Source: Croceicoccus bisphenolivorans (GTDB lineage: Bacteria > Pseudomonadota > Alphaproteobacteria > Sphingomonadales > Sphingomonadaceae). From it: a DNA stretch of 64,000 bases. Positions 56,254 through 64,000 of this stretch are shown piece by piece (within the stretch, counting starts at the first letter, position 1; every line of letters begins with the position of its first letter). A program made the translations under genes and the position numbers. The stretch covers positions 45,826 to 109,825 of the forward strand of contig NZ_LRSE01000011.1 in assembly GCF_001634625.1 (NCBI RefSeq). The letters are read 5' to 3'. Below the pieces are notes generated by a model. The model was not told the origin of the DNA. It worked only from the letters and a program-made list of their open reading frames with translations, and ran no database searches.

Positions 56254-56934
56254 GTGCTCCGCCTGTATCTTCTGCAGGGACTCCTGGCCACCATGTGGGC
56301 GGCGAGTCCGGCACAGGTTTTTGCGCAATCGGAGCAGTTTGTCCGAGCTTCCCAGCGCGTCGAGATTGCAGCGCATGTCAGCGAAGCATCTCAGCAATTC
56401 GGCATTCCCGAGCAATGGATCTACGCGGTGATCCGGGCCGAAAGTGCGGGCCGGGTGCGGGCCGTTTCCAGTGCAGGAGCGATGGGTCTCATGCAGCTCA
56501 TGCCCGGAACCTGGGCGCGCCAGCGCGCCCGGTTCTCGCTCGGGCAAGACCCGTTCGACCCACGCGACAACGTTCTGGCCGGCACGTCTTACTTGCGCGA
56601 AATGTACGATCGCTACGGCGCGCAAGGCTTCCTCGCTGCGTACAATGCGGGTCCTGGACGCTACGAAGACTGGCTTGCCGGACGACGTTCGTTGCCACTC
56701 GAAACGCGCCGCTATGTCGCCCGGATTGCGCCGCTGTTGCAGTCCGAGCGCATGTTTGCGGCGGCGCCTCTACAAGCCGGGAATGTTCCGGCTGGCGCCT
56801 TGCAGCCTCCCGGCGCAGCGCGAAAAGAGTTGGACGAGGTGGCTATTCCCGGCCCCGCGGCGAACCCCTTCGCGCGACCGGAACAACCCGCGCACGATCT
56901 TTTCGCGCCCGTCTCGACGGCTTCCTCCCAATGA
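56254..56934 (+). CDS. Lytic transglycosylase (VirB1-like)
   Basis: About 226 residues, GTG start at 56254 chosen because it begins a signal peptide (LRLYLLQGLLATMWAASPAQVFA). SLT domain: FGIPEQWIYAVIRAESAGRVRAVSSAGAMGLMQLMPGTW with catalytic Glu in RAESAG, and FLAAYNAGPGRYEDWLAG. It opens the peptidoglycan for the conjugation machine. Pro-rich C-terminus. Confidence 0.88.
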   Translation: MLRLYLLQGLLATMWAASPAQVFAQSEQFVRASQRVEIAAHVSEASQQFGIPEQWIYAVIRAESAGRVRAVSSAGAMGLMQLMPGTWARQRARFSLGQDPFDPRDNVLAGTSYLREMYDRYGAQGFLAAYNAGPGRYEDWLAGRRSLPLETRRYVARIAPLLQSERMFAAAPLQAGNVPAGALQPPGAARKELDEVAIPGPAANPFARPEQPAHDLFAPVSTASSQ

Positions 56935-57168
56935 AAGCGAGCCTCGCACCTTCGCGCAGCCATGCGTTCCCTGGCGAAAGCGGGCGAAGGACGGGAGGCT
57001 TGCGCACCAAAGGAAGGGAGGGATGGCGAGATAAAAGCAGCGCCGTCGGTCGGGCTGCAGGTGGTTGGTTTCGCGGCAAATTACGCGCCGTCTCTGCTGT
57101 AAGTCTGCAGGCGCTTGAACCGAAATCCTTAGGCTTTTCAATGCTGAAAGCGCCGTCTTCCGATTTTC
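56935..57168. other. Intergenic region upstream of relaxase; candidate oriT
   Basis: 234 bases directly before the relaxase gene, the usual location of oriT. It holds several short repeated motifs (CTGCAGG appears twice) but I cannot identify a nic site. Confidence 0.3.
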
Positions 57169-58917
57169 TTGTCTGTGGCTGACGACGAATTCGACATCAG
57201 GCCGGGTCGGTCGAGAGACAGCGATGCGCGCGCCTATCGCAAGGCCGGTTCGCTGGTCGGACGCGTGCTGCAGGCCTCGCGCCGGTCAGGCTATACACCG
57301 CTCGGGCGAGGCCGGTCGGGCGGCGGAGCCGGTCATCTGGGGCGCGGCAAACATGCTGTGTTGCGAGGCAGCCCTCATGCTTTCCAGCGGCGGGTCATCA
57401 TCAAGGCGCGCGTCGTTCGGCATGGCGGCAGCCGCTTCCGCTCTGCACCGCTCGCCCGCCACATTTCCTATCTCGAACGCGATGGCGTCACTCGTGACGG
57501 ATCGGACGCCCAGTTGTTCGATGCCATGTCGGATGAGGTCGATGGCGATGTCTTCGCCGCCCGCTGCGAAGACGACCGGCATCACTTTCGCTTCATCGTG
57601 TCACCGGAAGATGCCAGCGAGATGGCTGACTTGCGCGCCTTCACGCGCGAACTGCTCGAAGATATGACGGGCGACCTCGACACCAGCCTCGACTGGGTGG
57701 CGGTCGATCACTGGAATACCGACAACCCGCATATCCATGTTCTGGTCCGCGGCGTTGCCTCGGACGGCAGGGATCTGGTGATCGATCGCTCCTATATCAG
57801 CGAAGGCATGCGTGGCCGTGCCCAGGAGCGCGTCACTGTCGAACTCGGGCCGCGCAGCGAGCGCGACATCCAGCTAGCGCTTCGCCGCGAGGTCGATGCC
57901 GAGCGCTGGACCTCGCTCGACCGCCGCCTGCAAAAGCAACGCGACGATCTCGGCGTGGTCGATTTGTCCCCCGAGGTTGATGCGCCAGGACGCAACAATC
58001 GCGCATTCCTTATTGGCCGCGCACGAACGCTCGAACGCATGGGATTAGCCGAGCGGATCGGGGCGGCGCGCTGGACCTTGGCCGCAAATTGCGAACCGAC
58101 CTTGCGCGCGCTCGGCGAGCGCGGCGACATCATCAAGACCTTGCACAAAGCGATGAGTGGACGCGGCGCAAAAGGCGCCCTTGCATCCTTCGCGCTGCAC
58201 GGAGAAGACGAAAACCGCCGGGTCATCGGGAGGTTGGTCGAGCGCGGTCTCCATAACGAGCTGACGGGCGAGGCCTATGCGATCGTCGAAGGAATTGACG
58301 GCCGCGCACACTATCTTCACTTTCCCGATCTGGACCAGACGAGCGATGCAGCACCCGGCGCCATCGTCGAGACAAGCGGGTGGACCGACCGCAAGGGGCG
58401 GCGGCGCGAAAGCCTGCTGGTGCGTTCGGATCTGCCGCTCGAACGACAGATTGACGCGCGCGGGGCGACCTGGCTCGACCGGCAGCTGCTGTCGCCTCGA
58501 GCCGAGCCGCTGGGAGGCGGCTTCGGCAATGAAGTCCGGCAGGCTCTTGACGAGCGCCGTGACTGGCTCGTCGATCAAGGTCTTGCGAAGCGACATGGTA
58601 AGAGCGTGACGCTGGTTCGCAATTTGCTCGGAATGCTCCGCAAGCAGGAACTGGACGCGGCGGGTAAAGCGCTGGCCGCGCGCCATGGTCGTCTGGCGAA
58701 TCCGGTAACGGAAGGCGATCACATTTCCGGCATCTACCGCGAGCGCATTTCGCTGGCCTCGGGTCGCTTCGCCATGATCGATGACGGAGTGGGTTTCCAA
58801 CTCGTGCCCTGGAGGCAAGACCTCGAGCGGCATCTTGGAAAAGAAGTCGCTGGCAAGGTCCATGCGCGAGGCGGTGTCGACTGGAACTTTGCGCGCTCGC
58901 GCGGGCCCGCGGTTTGA
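57169..58917 (+). CDS. Relaxase with DUF3363 domain (RlxS/VirD2-like)
   Basis: About 582 residues. The N-terminal relaxase part has HISYLERDGVTRDG, DWVAVDHWNTDNPHIHVLVRG (the HUH-type metal motif, residues about 176-195) and DRSYISEGMRGRAQERV; a DUF3363 domain follows (GERGDIIKTLHKAM, then VTEGDHISGIYRERISLASGRFAMIDDGVGFQLVPWR). It nicks oriT and pilots the strand into the recipient. TTG at 57169 or GTG at 57175 may be the start; neither has a strong site. Confidence 0.9.
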   Translation: MSVADDEFDIRPGRSRDSDARAYRKAGSLVGRVLQASRRSGYTPLGRGRSGGGAGHLGRGKHAVLRGSPHAFQRRVIIKARVVRHGGSRFRSAPLARHISYLERDGVTRDGSDAQLFDAMSDEVDGDVFAARCEDDRHHFRFIVSPEDASEMADLRAFTRELLEDMTGDLDTSLDWVAVDHWNTDNPHIHVLVRGVASDGRDLVIDRSYISEGMRGRAQERVTVELGPRSERDIQLALRREVDAERWTSLDRRLQKQRDDLGVVDLSPEVDAPGRNNRAFLIGRARTLERMGLAERIGAARWTLAANCEPTLRALGERGDIIKTLHKAMSGRGAKGALASFALHGEDENRRVIGRLVERGLHNELTGEAYAIVEGIDGRAHYLHFPDLDQTSDAAPGAIVETSGWTDRKGRRRESLLVRSDLPLERQIDARGATWLDRQLLSPRAEPLGGGFGNEVRQALDERRDWLVDQGLAKRHGKSVTLVRNLLGMLRKQELDAAGKALAARHGRLANPVTEGDHISGIYRERISLASGRFAMIDDGVGFQLVPWRQDLERHLGKEVAGKVHARGGVDWNFARSRGPAV

Positions 58918-58943
58918 TGGGCACCTGCATCAAAACGGAAATC

Positions 58944-58988
58944 TTGACAACGCATCACATGATGCTTATAAGCGCATCAGGAGATGCG
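58944..58988 (+). promoter_or_regulatory. Promoter and two operator-like dyads of the Xre-RES module
   Basis: TTGACA (58944-58949) and TTATAA (58966-58971) are 16 bp apart. The spacer contains GCATCA-CA-TGATGC (58952-58965); a second dyad CGCATC-AGGA-GATGCG (58973-58988) covers the ribosome site. Both are plausible sites for the Xre antitoxin. Confidence 0.72.
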
Positions 58989-58990
58989 AT

Positions 58991-59422
58991 ATGGTTAGTG
59001 CAGCAATTCAGCATGCCGAAGCTCCCAGCGGGCTTCAGACCTTTACGAGCGACGGTGATCGCAGCCGCCTGACTAGCGCTGCGGTCAAGGCCGTGCTGCG
59101 CCTCATCGAGGCCTGGGGTGCGAGCAACGCCGAAGGCGCCGCGCTGCTCGGCGTGTCCGAAAGTACCTGGGACCGGATGAAAGCCGGAACCTGGGAGGGC
59201 TCGCTCGGTCAGGACCAGTTGACCCGCGCGTCGGCGCTGATCGGTCTGTTCAAGGGACTGCACCTGCTGTTCGCCAACGACATGGCCGATCGCTGGCCAA
59301 AGCTCGAAAACAGGGCGCCGGTGTTCGATCGCCGCTCGCCCATCCGGGCAATGATCGAAGGCGGCATTCCGCGCATGCTGGAGACCAGACAATATATCGA
59401 CGCGCTTCGTGGCGGGCTCTGA
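58991..59422 (+). CDS. Xre/MbcA/ParS-type antitoxin
   Basis: A 143-residue protein: RLTSAAVKAVLRLIEAWGASNAEGAALLGVSESTWDRMKAG (HTH), then a DUF2384-like C-terminal domain (ALIGLFKGLHLLFANDMADRWPKLEN, APVFDRRSPIRAMIEGGIPRMLETRQYIDALRG). It pairs with the following RES toxin and probably represses the operon through the two dyads at 58952-58988. Confidence 0.9.
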   Translation: MVSAAIQHAEAPSGLQTFTSDGDRSRLTSAAVKAVLRLIEAWGASNAEGAALLGVSESTWDRMKAGTWEGSLGQDQLTRASALIGLFKGLHLLFANDMADRWPKLENRAPVFDRRSPIRAMIEGGIPRMLETRQYIDALRGGL

Positions 59423-60110
59423 GGAGGCAGGCGAGCCGCCGCAGATCCGCGAAGCATTCGAGCGGACTGTCCGGCTCGTTTCCAGCGCGCGTTTACGTGA
59501 CGCGGTCATGGCTCCGCTTGCTGACAATGATGAAGAGCTTGCGCTGCTCGCTGAAATCGAGGGGGCGACGAGTTCGCGCCTGATCGCCGAAGAGCGCGGG
59601 TTTGGCGGGCTGACAGCCGACGAGCTGGTTCATGGCGTGCCGCATGCCAGGTTCATTAATGCGAGCTTTGCTTACGCCAAACCGCGCGAGCCCAATCGCT
59701 TCAACCCCGCGAACCGCGGCGCATGGTATGCCGCGCTCGATGTCGAGACCTGTATTGCCGAGGTCGGCCATCACCTGACACAGGCGCTCGCCGATGCCGG
59801 CGATTTCGATGCCGTTGTCGAATATGGCGAGATGATCGCCAGCATGGCGGGCGTCTTTATCGATCTGCGCGAGCAGCCCGGACACCCGGCCCTCGATCCG
59901 GACAAGACGAAAGGCTATCCTGTCGGCAATGCTCTAGCGGCGGAGGCACGCGCCGCCGGTCATAACGGCATTATCTATCCCTCTGTGCGCCATGCGGATG
60001 GGACTTGCATCGCGGCCCTGTGGCCCAACGTCGTGCAATCGGTCGCGCAAGGGGCGATGTACCGCCTGACCTGGTCCGGCAACCCGGACTATAGTCGGGA
60101 AGCAATCTAG
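59409..60110 (+). CDS. RES-domain toxin (NAD+ phosphorylase)
   Basis: A 233-residue toxin starting GTG at 59409, overlapping the antitoxin by 14 bases. RES residues: Arg in FNPANRGAWYAALDVETCIAEVGHH (Arg and Glu) and Ser in YPSVRHADGTCIA. RES toxins degrade NAD+ and stop growth when the antitoxin is lost, which stabilises mobile DNA. N-terminal 75 residues are helical. Position between relaxase and traG suits an addiction role. Confidence 0.9.
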   Translation: MAGSEEAGEPPQIREAFERTVRLVSSARLRDAVMAPLADNDEELALLAEIEGATSSRLIAEERGFGGLTADELVHGVPHARFINASFAYAKPREPNRFNPANRGAWYAALDVETCIAEVGHHLTQALADAGDFDAVVEYGEMIASMAGVFIDLREQPGHPALDPDKTKGYPVGNALAAEARAAGHNGIIYPSVRHADGTCIAALWPNVVQSVAQGAMYRLTWSGNPDYSREAI

Positions 60111-60210
60111 CCGTACGCCGCTTTTGCTACGCCAACCTGCGATCACGCAGCTTCCGACTTGAATATGTAATGCAAAGCCGCCGTGCTGTCCTTCACGAAA
60201 GGAGCCAGCC

Positions 60211-62205
60211 TTGTCGGCAACCCGGATATTGTGGGGTCAGATACTCGTCGTCTTCACCCTAACGCTCGCAGGTGTGTGGGCGGGCACCCAGTGGACGGCG
60301 CACGCGCTTGGCTATCAGGCGCAGCTGGGCGCGCCCTGGTTCAGTATCTCCGGAGCGCTTGTCTATCCGCCTTATGCCATCTTTTGGTGGTGGTTCAGCT
60401 ACGAAGCCTATGCGCCGCGCATCTTCGAGACCGGCGGAATGATTGCCGCATCGGGCGGTCTCGTGTCGGTGGCGGTCGCGATCGGCATGTCGGTCTGGCG
60501 CGCCCGAGAGATCAGGAACAGCGCGACCTATGGCTCGGCGCGCTGGGCGACCCGTTCCGAAATTTCACGCGCGGGCCTTCTGGCAGGCAAGGGCGTCATT
60601 ATCGGCCAGCATGCCAATCTCTATCTTCGTCACGACGGCCCCGAACATGTGCTCTGCTTCGCGCCGACCCGCAGCGGCAAAGGGGTCGGCCTTGTCGTGC
60701 CAACGCTCCTGACCTGGCCGCATTCGGCGATCGTGCACGATATCAAAGGCGAGAACTGGGAGCTGACAGCTGGTTTCCGTACCCGGTTCAGCCGCACGCT
60801 TCTGTTCGATCCGACCAATGAGGCATCGGCGGCCTATAACCCTCTGATGGAAGTGCGACGCGGCATCAACGAGGTGCGCGACGTGCAGAACATCGCCGAC
60901 GTGCTGGTCGATCCGGAAGGCTCGCTTGAACGGCGCAATCACTGGGAAAAGACCAGCCACGCGCTGCTCGTCGGGGCCATTCTGCATGTGCTTTATGCCG
61001 AGCCTGACAAGACGCTCGCCGGGGTGGCGAACTTCCTCTCCGATCCACGCCGATCCATCGAGGCGACACTGACCGCAATGATGCACACACCGCATCTGGG
61101 GGAAGACGGCGTCCATCCGGTTGTCGCGAGCGCGGCGCGAGAATTGCTCAACAAGTCGGAGAACGAACGCTCGGGCGTGCTCTCGACCGCCATGTCGTTC
61201 CTCGGCCTGTACCGCGATCCGGTTATCGCAAAGGTCACGCGGCACTGCGAATGGCGCATCGCGGACCTCGTGGCACAGGGCCGGCCGGTCACGCTCTATC
61301 TCGTCGTCCCGCCGTCAGACATCAGCCGCACCAAGCCGCTCATCCGGCTCATCCTCAACCAGCTCGGAAGACGCCTGACCGAGGACCTGCAGGAAGGTGC
61401 CAGTCGCGAGCGGCTTCTCCTTATGCTCGACGAGTTCCCGGCTTTGGGCAGGCTCGACTTCTTCGAAAGCGCGCTCGCCTTCATGGCGGGCTACGGCATC
61501 AAGGCCTTTCTGATCGCCCAGTCATTGAATCAGATCGAGAAGGCCTACGGACAGAACAATGCCATTCTCGACAATTGCCATGTGCGGGTGTGCTTCGCGA
61601 CCAATGACGAGCGAACCGCAAAGCGCGTTTCGGAATCGCTCGGGACCGCCACCGAAACCCGGGCTATGCGCAATTATGCCGGACACCGCCTCTCGCCTTG
61701 GCTCGGTCATTTGATGGTGTCGCGCTCGGAGACGGCGCGCGCTCTTCTGACCCAGGGCGAGATCATGCAGCTTCCCGATACCGATGAAATCGTGATGCTC
61801 GCAGGCGTGCATCCGATCCGTGCCAGGAAAGCGCGTTACTACCGCGACCCCCGGCTCAGCAAACGGGTGGAGCGTCCACCGACGGTTGAAAAGCCGGAGT
61901 TCGCGGCGGACCAAAGCGAATGGCACGGGAGACATGTGACCGCGCCTTCGCAATTGGAGAAATTGCCGACCGCGTCTGAAGAGTACGAGGTCGATGATCG
62001 CCAGTCCGATGGCGGGATCCGCCAATCGCCCGAATTGCCGGAATACGAAGATGTGGCGCCGCCGCCAGTCGAGATCCCCAACGAATTTGAGTTTGACGAC
62101 CGAACGGACGACGATCAGGCAAACCGCAATCGCAGAATGGCCCAGCGGATGCAGGCCAATGCGCGGCGCGCTGCGCTCGATCCCGGCGACGGGATCGAGC
62201 TATGA
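60211..62205 (+). CDS. traG: Coupling protein TraG/VirD4
   Basis: A 664-residue ATPase that links relaxosome and mating channel. TTG start at 60211 after AGGAG. Two N-terminal helices, Walker A APTRSGKGVG (from residue 151), Walker B LLLMLDEFPALGR (about residue 401), IAQSLNQIEKAYG and RVCFATNDERTAKRVS. Acidic C-terminal tail. Overlaps the next gene by four bases. Confidence 0.93.
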   Translation: MSATRILWGQILVVFTLTLAGVWAGTQWTAHALGYQAQLGAPWFSISGALVYPPYAIFWWWFSYEAYAPRIFETGGMIAASGGLVSVAVAIGMSVWRAREIRNSATYGSARWATRSEISRAGLLAGKGVIIGQHANLYLRHDGPEHVLCFAPTRSGKGVGLVVPTLLTWPHSAIVHDIKGENWELTAGFRTRFSRTLLFDPTNEASAAYNPLMEVRRGINEVRDVQNIADVLVDPEGSLERRNHWEKTSHALLVGAILHVLYAEPDKTLAGVANFLSDPRRSIEATLTAMMHTPHLGEDGVHPVVASAARELLNKSENERSGVLSTAMSFLGLYRDPVIAKVTRHCEWRIADLVAQGRPVTLYLVVPPSDISRTKPLIRLILNQLGRRLTEDLQEGASRERLLLMLDEFPALGRLDFFESALAFMAGYGIKAFLIAQSLNQIEKAYGQNNAILDNCHVRVCFATNDERTAKRVSESLGTATETRAMRNYAGHRLSPWLGHLMVSRSETARALLTQGEIMQLPDTDEIVMLAGVHPIRARKARYYRDPRLSKRVERPPTVEKPEFAADQSEWHGRHVTAPSQLEKLPTASEEYEVDDRQSDGGIRQSPELPEYEDVAPPPVEIPNEFEFDDRTDDDQANRNRRMAQRMQANARRAALDPGDGIEL

Positions 62206-62672
62206 GCAAGGGCAACCGTATCAAGCATACCTTTCGCCTGCTGCCGGCCCTTTCCAGGCAGCTTGCAGACTATGCGGGTCGCAAGCGCGTTTCGCAGGCT
62301 TCGGTGGTGGAGGCCGCGATCGGCTCGTTTCTCTCTCCCGATGGATCGGAACGCATGGAAGCGGCCTTCAGTCGACGCCTTGATCGCATAAGCCGACAGA
62401 TCGGCAAGCTCGACTATCATATCGAGGTCGGGAACGAGGCATTCGCGCTCTACCTCAGGCGATGGCTGGCGGTGACCCCGGCCATGCCGTTTGAAGCCAA
62501 TGCCGCTGCGCGTGCCGATGCAGAAAAGCGGTTCGACTTCTTCGTCGAAGCGCTCGCGCGGCGCATGGAAACGGGCAGGCATCTCGCTGACGATCTCATT
62601 CGCGCGGCTTCGGAACCAAGGCTGGATGAGATTGAAAATCCGGACGGAGACGGCCCTGAGCCTCCGGCGTAG
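62202..62672 (+). CDS. CopG-like (ribbon-helix-helix) conjugation accessory protein
   Basis: A 156-residue protein: KHTFRLLPALSRQLADYAGRKRVSQASVVEAAIGSFL (RHH-like) then a helical domain with LDYHIEVGNEAFALYLRRWLAVTP. Such proteins follow traG in Sphingomonadales elements and may be relaxosome accessories or regulators. Confidence 0.75.
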   Translation: MSKGNRIKHTFRLLPALSRQLADYAGRKRVSQASVVEAAIGSFLSPDGSERMEAAFSRRLDRISRQIGKLDYHIEVGNEAFALYLRRWLAVTPAMPFEANAAARADAEKRFDFFVEALARRMETGRHLADDLIRAASEPRLDEIENPDGDGPEPPA

Positions 62673-62806
62673 CCCTGACAAAGACCTTCGATAGTCCGGC
62701 AGGAAACCCACATGAATAGAGCAGAGGAACGCTTTCTTTCATGCGCCGGCGCACCTGCAGGAATGCGAGGGTGCAACCATTCCAAGTGCTTGCTAAAGGT
62801 CCAGTA

Positions 62807-63730
62807 ATGCGCACCGAACTCGATCACCTGCCTCCGCAAAAGCAACGCGAACTTGAGCGCGTGGTGCAGCTGATTTTCGAAGAGTTCGATGATGCCTTTG
62901 CCCTGGCGAAGCACGAGTGGAAGAAGGCCGGCCGCATTCTCAAGGTCATTCTCTACGGTAGCTATGCCCGCGGCACTTGGGTCGACGAGCCGCATACGGC
63001 CAAAGGCTACCAGTCGGACTACGATCTGCTCATCATCGTCAACGACAAGCGGCTGGTCGACCGGGTCAAGTACTGGTCGAAGCTCGATGACCGGCTGATG
63101 CGCGAGTACGGCGTGACCAAATCGCTCAAGACGCCGGTCAATTTTATCGTCCATACGCTGCAGGAGGTGAACGACGGTCTCGCGCACGGACGCTATTTCT
63201 TCATGGATGTCGCGAAGGACGGGATCGCGCTCTACCAATCCGATGACACCGAGCTCCACACGCCGAAGCCCAAGACTGCCGGTGAGGCGCTGGCGATGGC
63301 GCAGGAGTATTTCGACGAGTGGATGCCTGCTGCGTCAGGTATGCTGGAGACCGCCAAATTCAGCGTCGATCAAGGACGACTGAAGGATGCTGCTTTTTTA
63401 ACTCATCAGGCAGCTGAGCGGCTTTACCACTGTGTATTATTGGTCTGCACCTTCTACACGCCGCATGTGCACAATCTTGGTTTCCTTCGCACCCAGGCCG
63501 AGCGCATTGACCCACGCCTGACCTATGTCTGGCCGCGCGACACGCGCCGCGATCGTGCGCGCTTCGAGAAGCTGAAGGAAGCGTACGTCAAGGCGCGCTA
63601 CTCAAAGCATTACCGTATTACCGAGGAAGAGCTCGATTGGCTTGGTGAACAGGTCGAGGAACTCGGCCGGGTCGTGCACGAGGTATGTTCTCAAAGGCTG
63701 GCTGAGCTCCAGATAAGGTCCGAAAACTGA
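62807..63730 (+). CDS. MNT-HEPN single-chain protein
   Basis: A 307-residue protein. N-terminal nucleotidyltransferase (MNT): ILKVILYGSYARGTW (GS motif), YQSDYDLLIIVND (catalytic Asp pair). C-terminal HEPN domain: LKDAAFLTHQAAERLYHCVLLVCTFYTPHVHNLGFL and KARYSKHYRI with the HEPN Arg/His pattern. In two-gene systems MNT AMPylates the HEPN toxin; here both are fused, as in several accessory-region proteins. The start is ATG at 62807; role is likely toxin-antitoxin or defence, not proven. Confidence 0.82.
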   Translation: MRTELDHLPPQKQRELERVVQLIFEEFDDAFALAKHEWKKAGRILKVILYGSYARGTWVDEPHTAKGYQSDYDLLIIVNDKRLVDRVKYWSKLDDRLMREYGVTKSLKTPVNFIVHTLQEVNDGLAHGRYFFMDVAKDGIALYQSDDTELHTPKPKTAGEALAMAQEYFDEWMPAASGMLETAKFSVDQGRLKDAAFLTHQAAERLYHCVLLVCTFYTPHVHNLGFLRTQAERIDPRLTYVWPRDTRRDRARFEKLKEAYVKARYSKHYRITEEELDWLGEQVEELGRVVHEVCSQRLAELQIRSEN

Positions 63731-63753
63731 TCAGGGCTTGAAGCCGAAGTACA

Positions 63754-63999
63754 TCACTCGGTGCTTTTTTCTGGTCGCGGTCGAAATAGCTCCAACTCGT
63801 CATGGACCCCGTCGTCCGCATTCACCATGAACTCGCGGACTCTGGCTCCCGTCAAGCCCTCCACTCCCATCTCGCGTGTAAGGTAGGTGGCGAGCCAGTC
63901 TGCTAACCGGAACATATCGCGGGAGCGTGGATCGGGGGAGCAGCAAAACCTCAGCAATTCGTGCACTAACCTGTCAACGGCGGCGTAAAAGTCGTCCAT
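63754..63999 (-). CDS. Hypothetical small protein at window edge
   Basis: An 81-residue frame on the minus strand: MDDFYAAVDRLVHELLRFCC, MFRLADWLATYLTREMGVEGLTGARVREFM. Helical, unknown. It may start further out beyond the window. Confidence 0.45.
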   Translation of the reverse strand: MDDFYAAVDRLVHELLRFCCSPDPRSRDMFRLADWLATYLTREMGVEGLTGARVREFMVNADDGVHDELELFRPRPEKSTE

Positions 64000-64000
64000 T

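Overview
The window is high-GC DNA from an alphaproteobacterium, most likely a member of the Sphingomonadales (Erythrobacteraceae-like). This placement is inferred from protein style and from the conjugative/replication gene set (RepA, DUF2840, TraF-type S26 peptidase, DUF736, lytic transglycosylase, DUF3363 relaxase, TraG), which is typical of plasmids and integrative elements in that order. No rRNA, tRNA or CRISPR array was recognised. The window reads as a plasmid or conjugative element carrying a large metal-resistance island.

Layout. (1) 1-4.3 kb: HxlR regulator, an MFS efflux gene destroyed by an IS5/IS427-like insertion plus a separate frameshift, and a TetR regulator. (2) 4.4-11.1 kb: a mexGHI-opmD-like RND efflux operon on the minus strand, divergent from soxR, with a SoxR box between them. 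(3) 11.4-14.0 kb: mobile-element backbone genes (ArdC-like antirestriction, an unknown protein, a DUF2493/SLOG protein). (4) 14.1-26.5 kb: divalent-metal block (DmeF-like CDF, czcCBA, small CDF proteins, CzcD-like CDF, a MerR regulator with a clear operator, and a cytochrome c-FTR1 permease fusion). (5) 26.5-37.7 kb, minus strand: one long copper/silver operon (small Cys protein, cusC, cusB, cusA, cusF-like, multicopper oxidase, copper P-type ATPase, membrane protein). (6) 37.8-50.7 kb: a cnrYXH-like sensor/anti-sigma/ECF-sigma module in the middle of five transcription units. (7) 50.9-64 kb: backbone again (small proteins, ssb, HTH, repA with iterons, transfer genes, Xre-RES toxin-antitoxin pair, coupling protein, MNT-HEPN protein).

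The most interesting result is in region 6. Upstream of all five transcription units around the ECF sigma gene I find the same spaced element, RAGGGR-N14-RCGTA (25 nt), 32 to 50 nt before the first start codon. The five units are the sigma operon itself, copAB, the methyltransferase-DUF411 pair, the APC permease/glutaredoxin-MauE/ion channel/DUF305 operon, and the DUF2231-lipoprotein pair. This has the geometry of an ECF promoter and defines a candidate metal-stress regulon. The sensor protein keeps all five metal ligands known for CnrX (His, His, Glu, His, Met) at identical spacing, although the genes it appears to control are mainly copper related.

The metal island lies between two stretches of backbone genes, which suggests it was inserted as cargo into an existing conjugative replicon.
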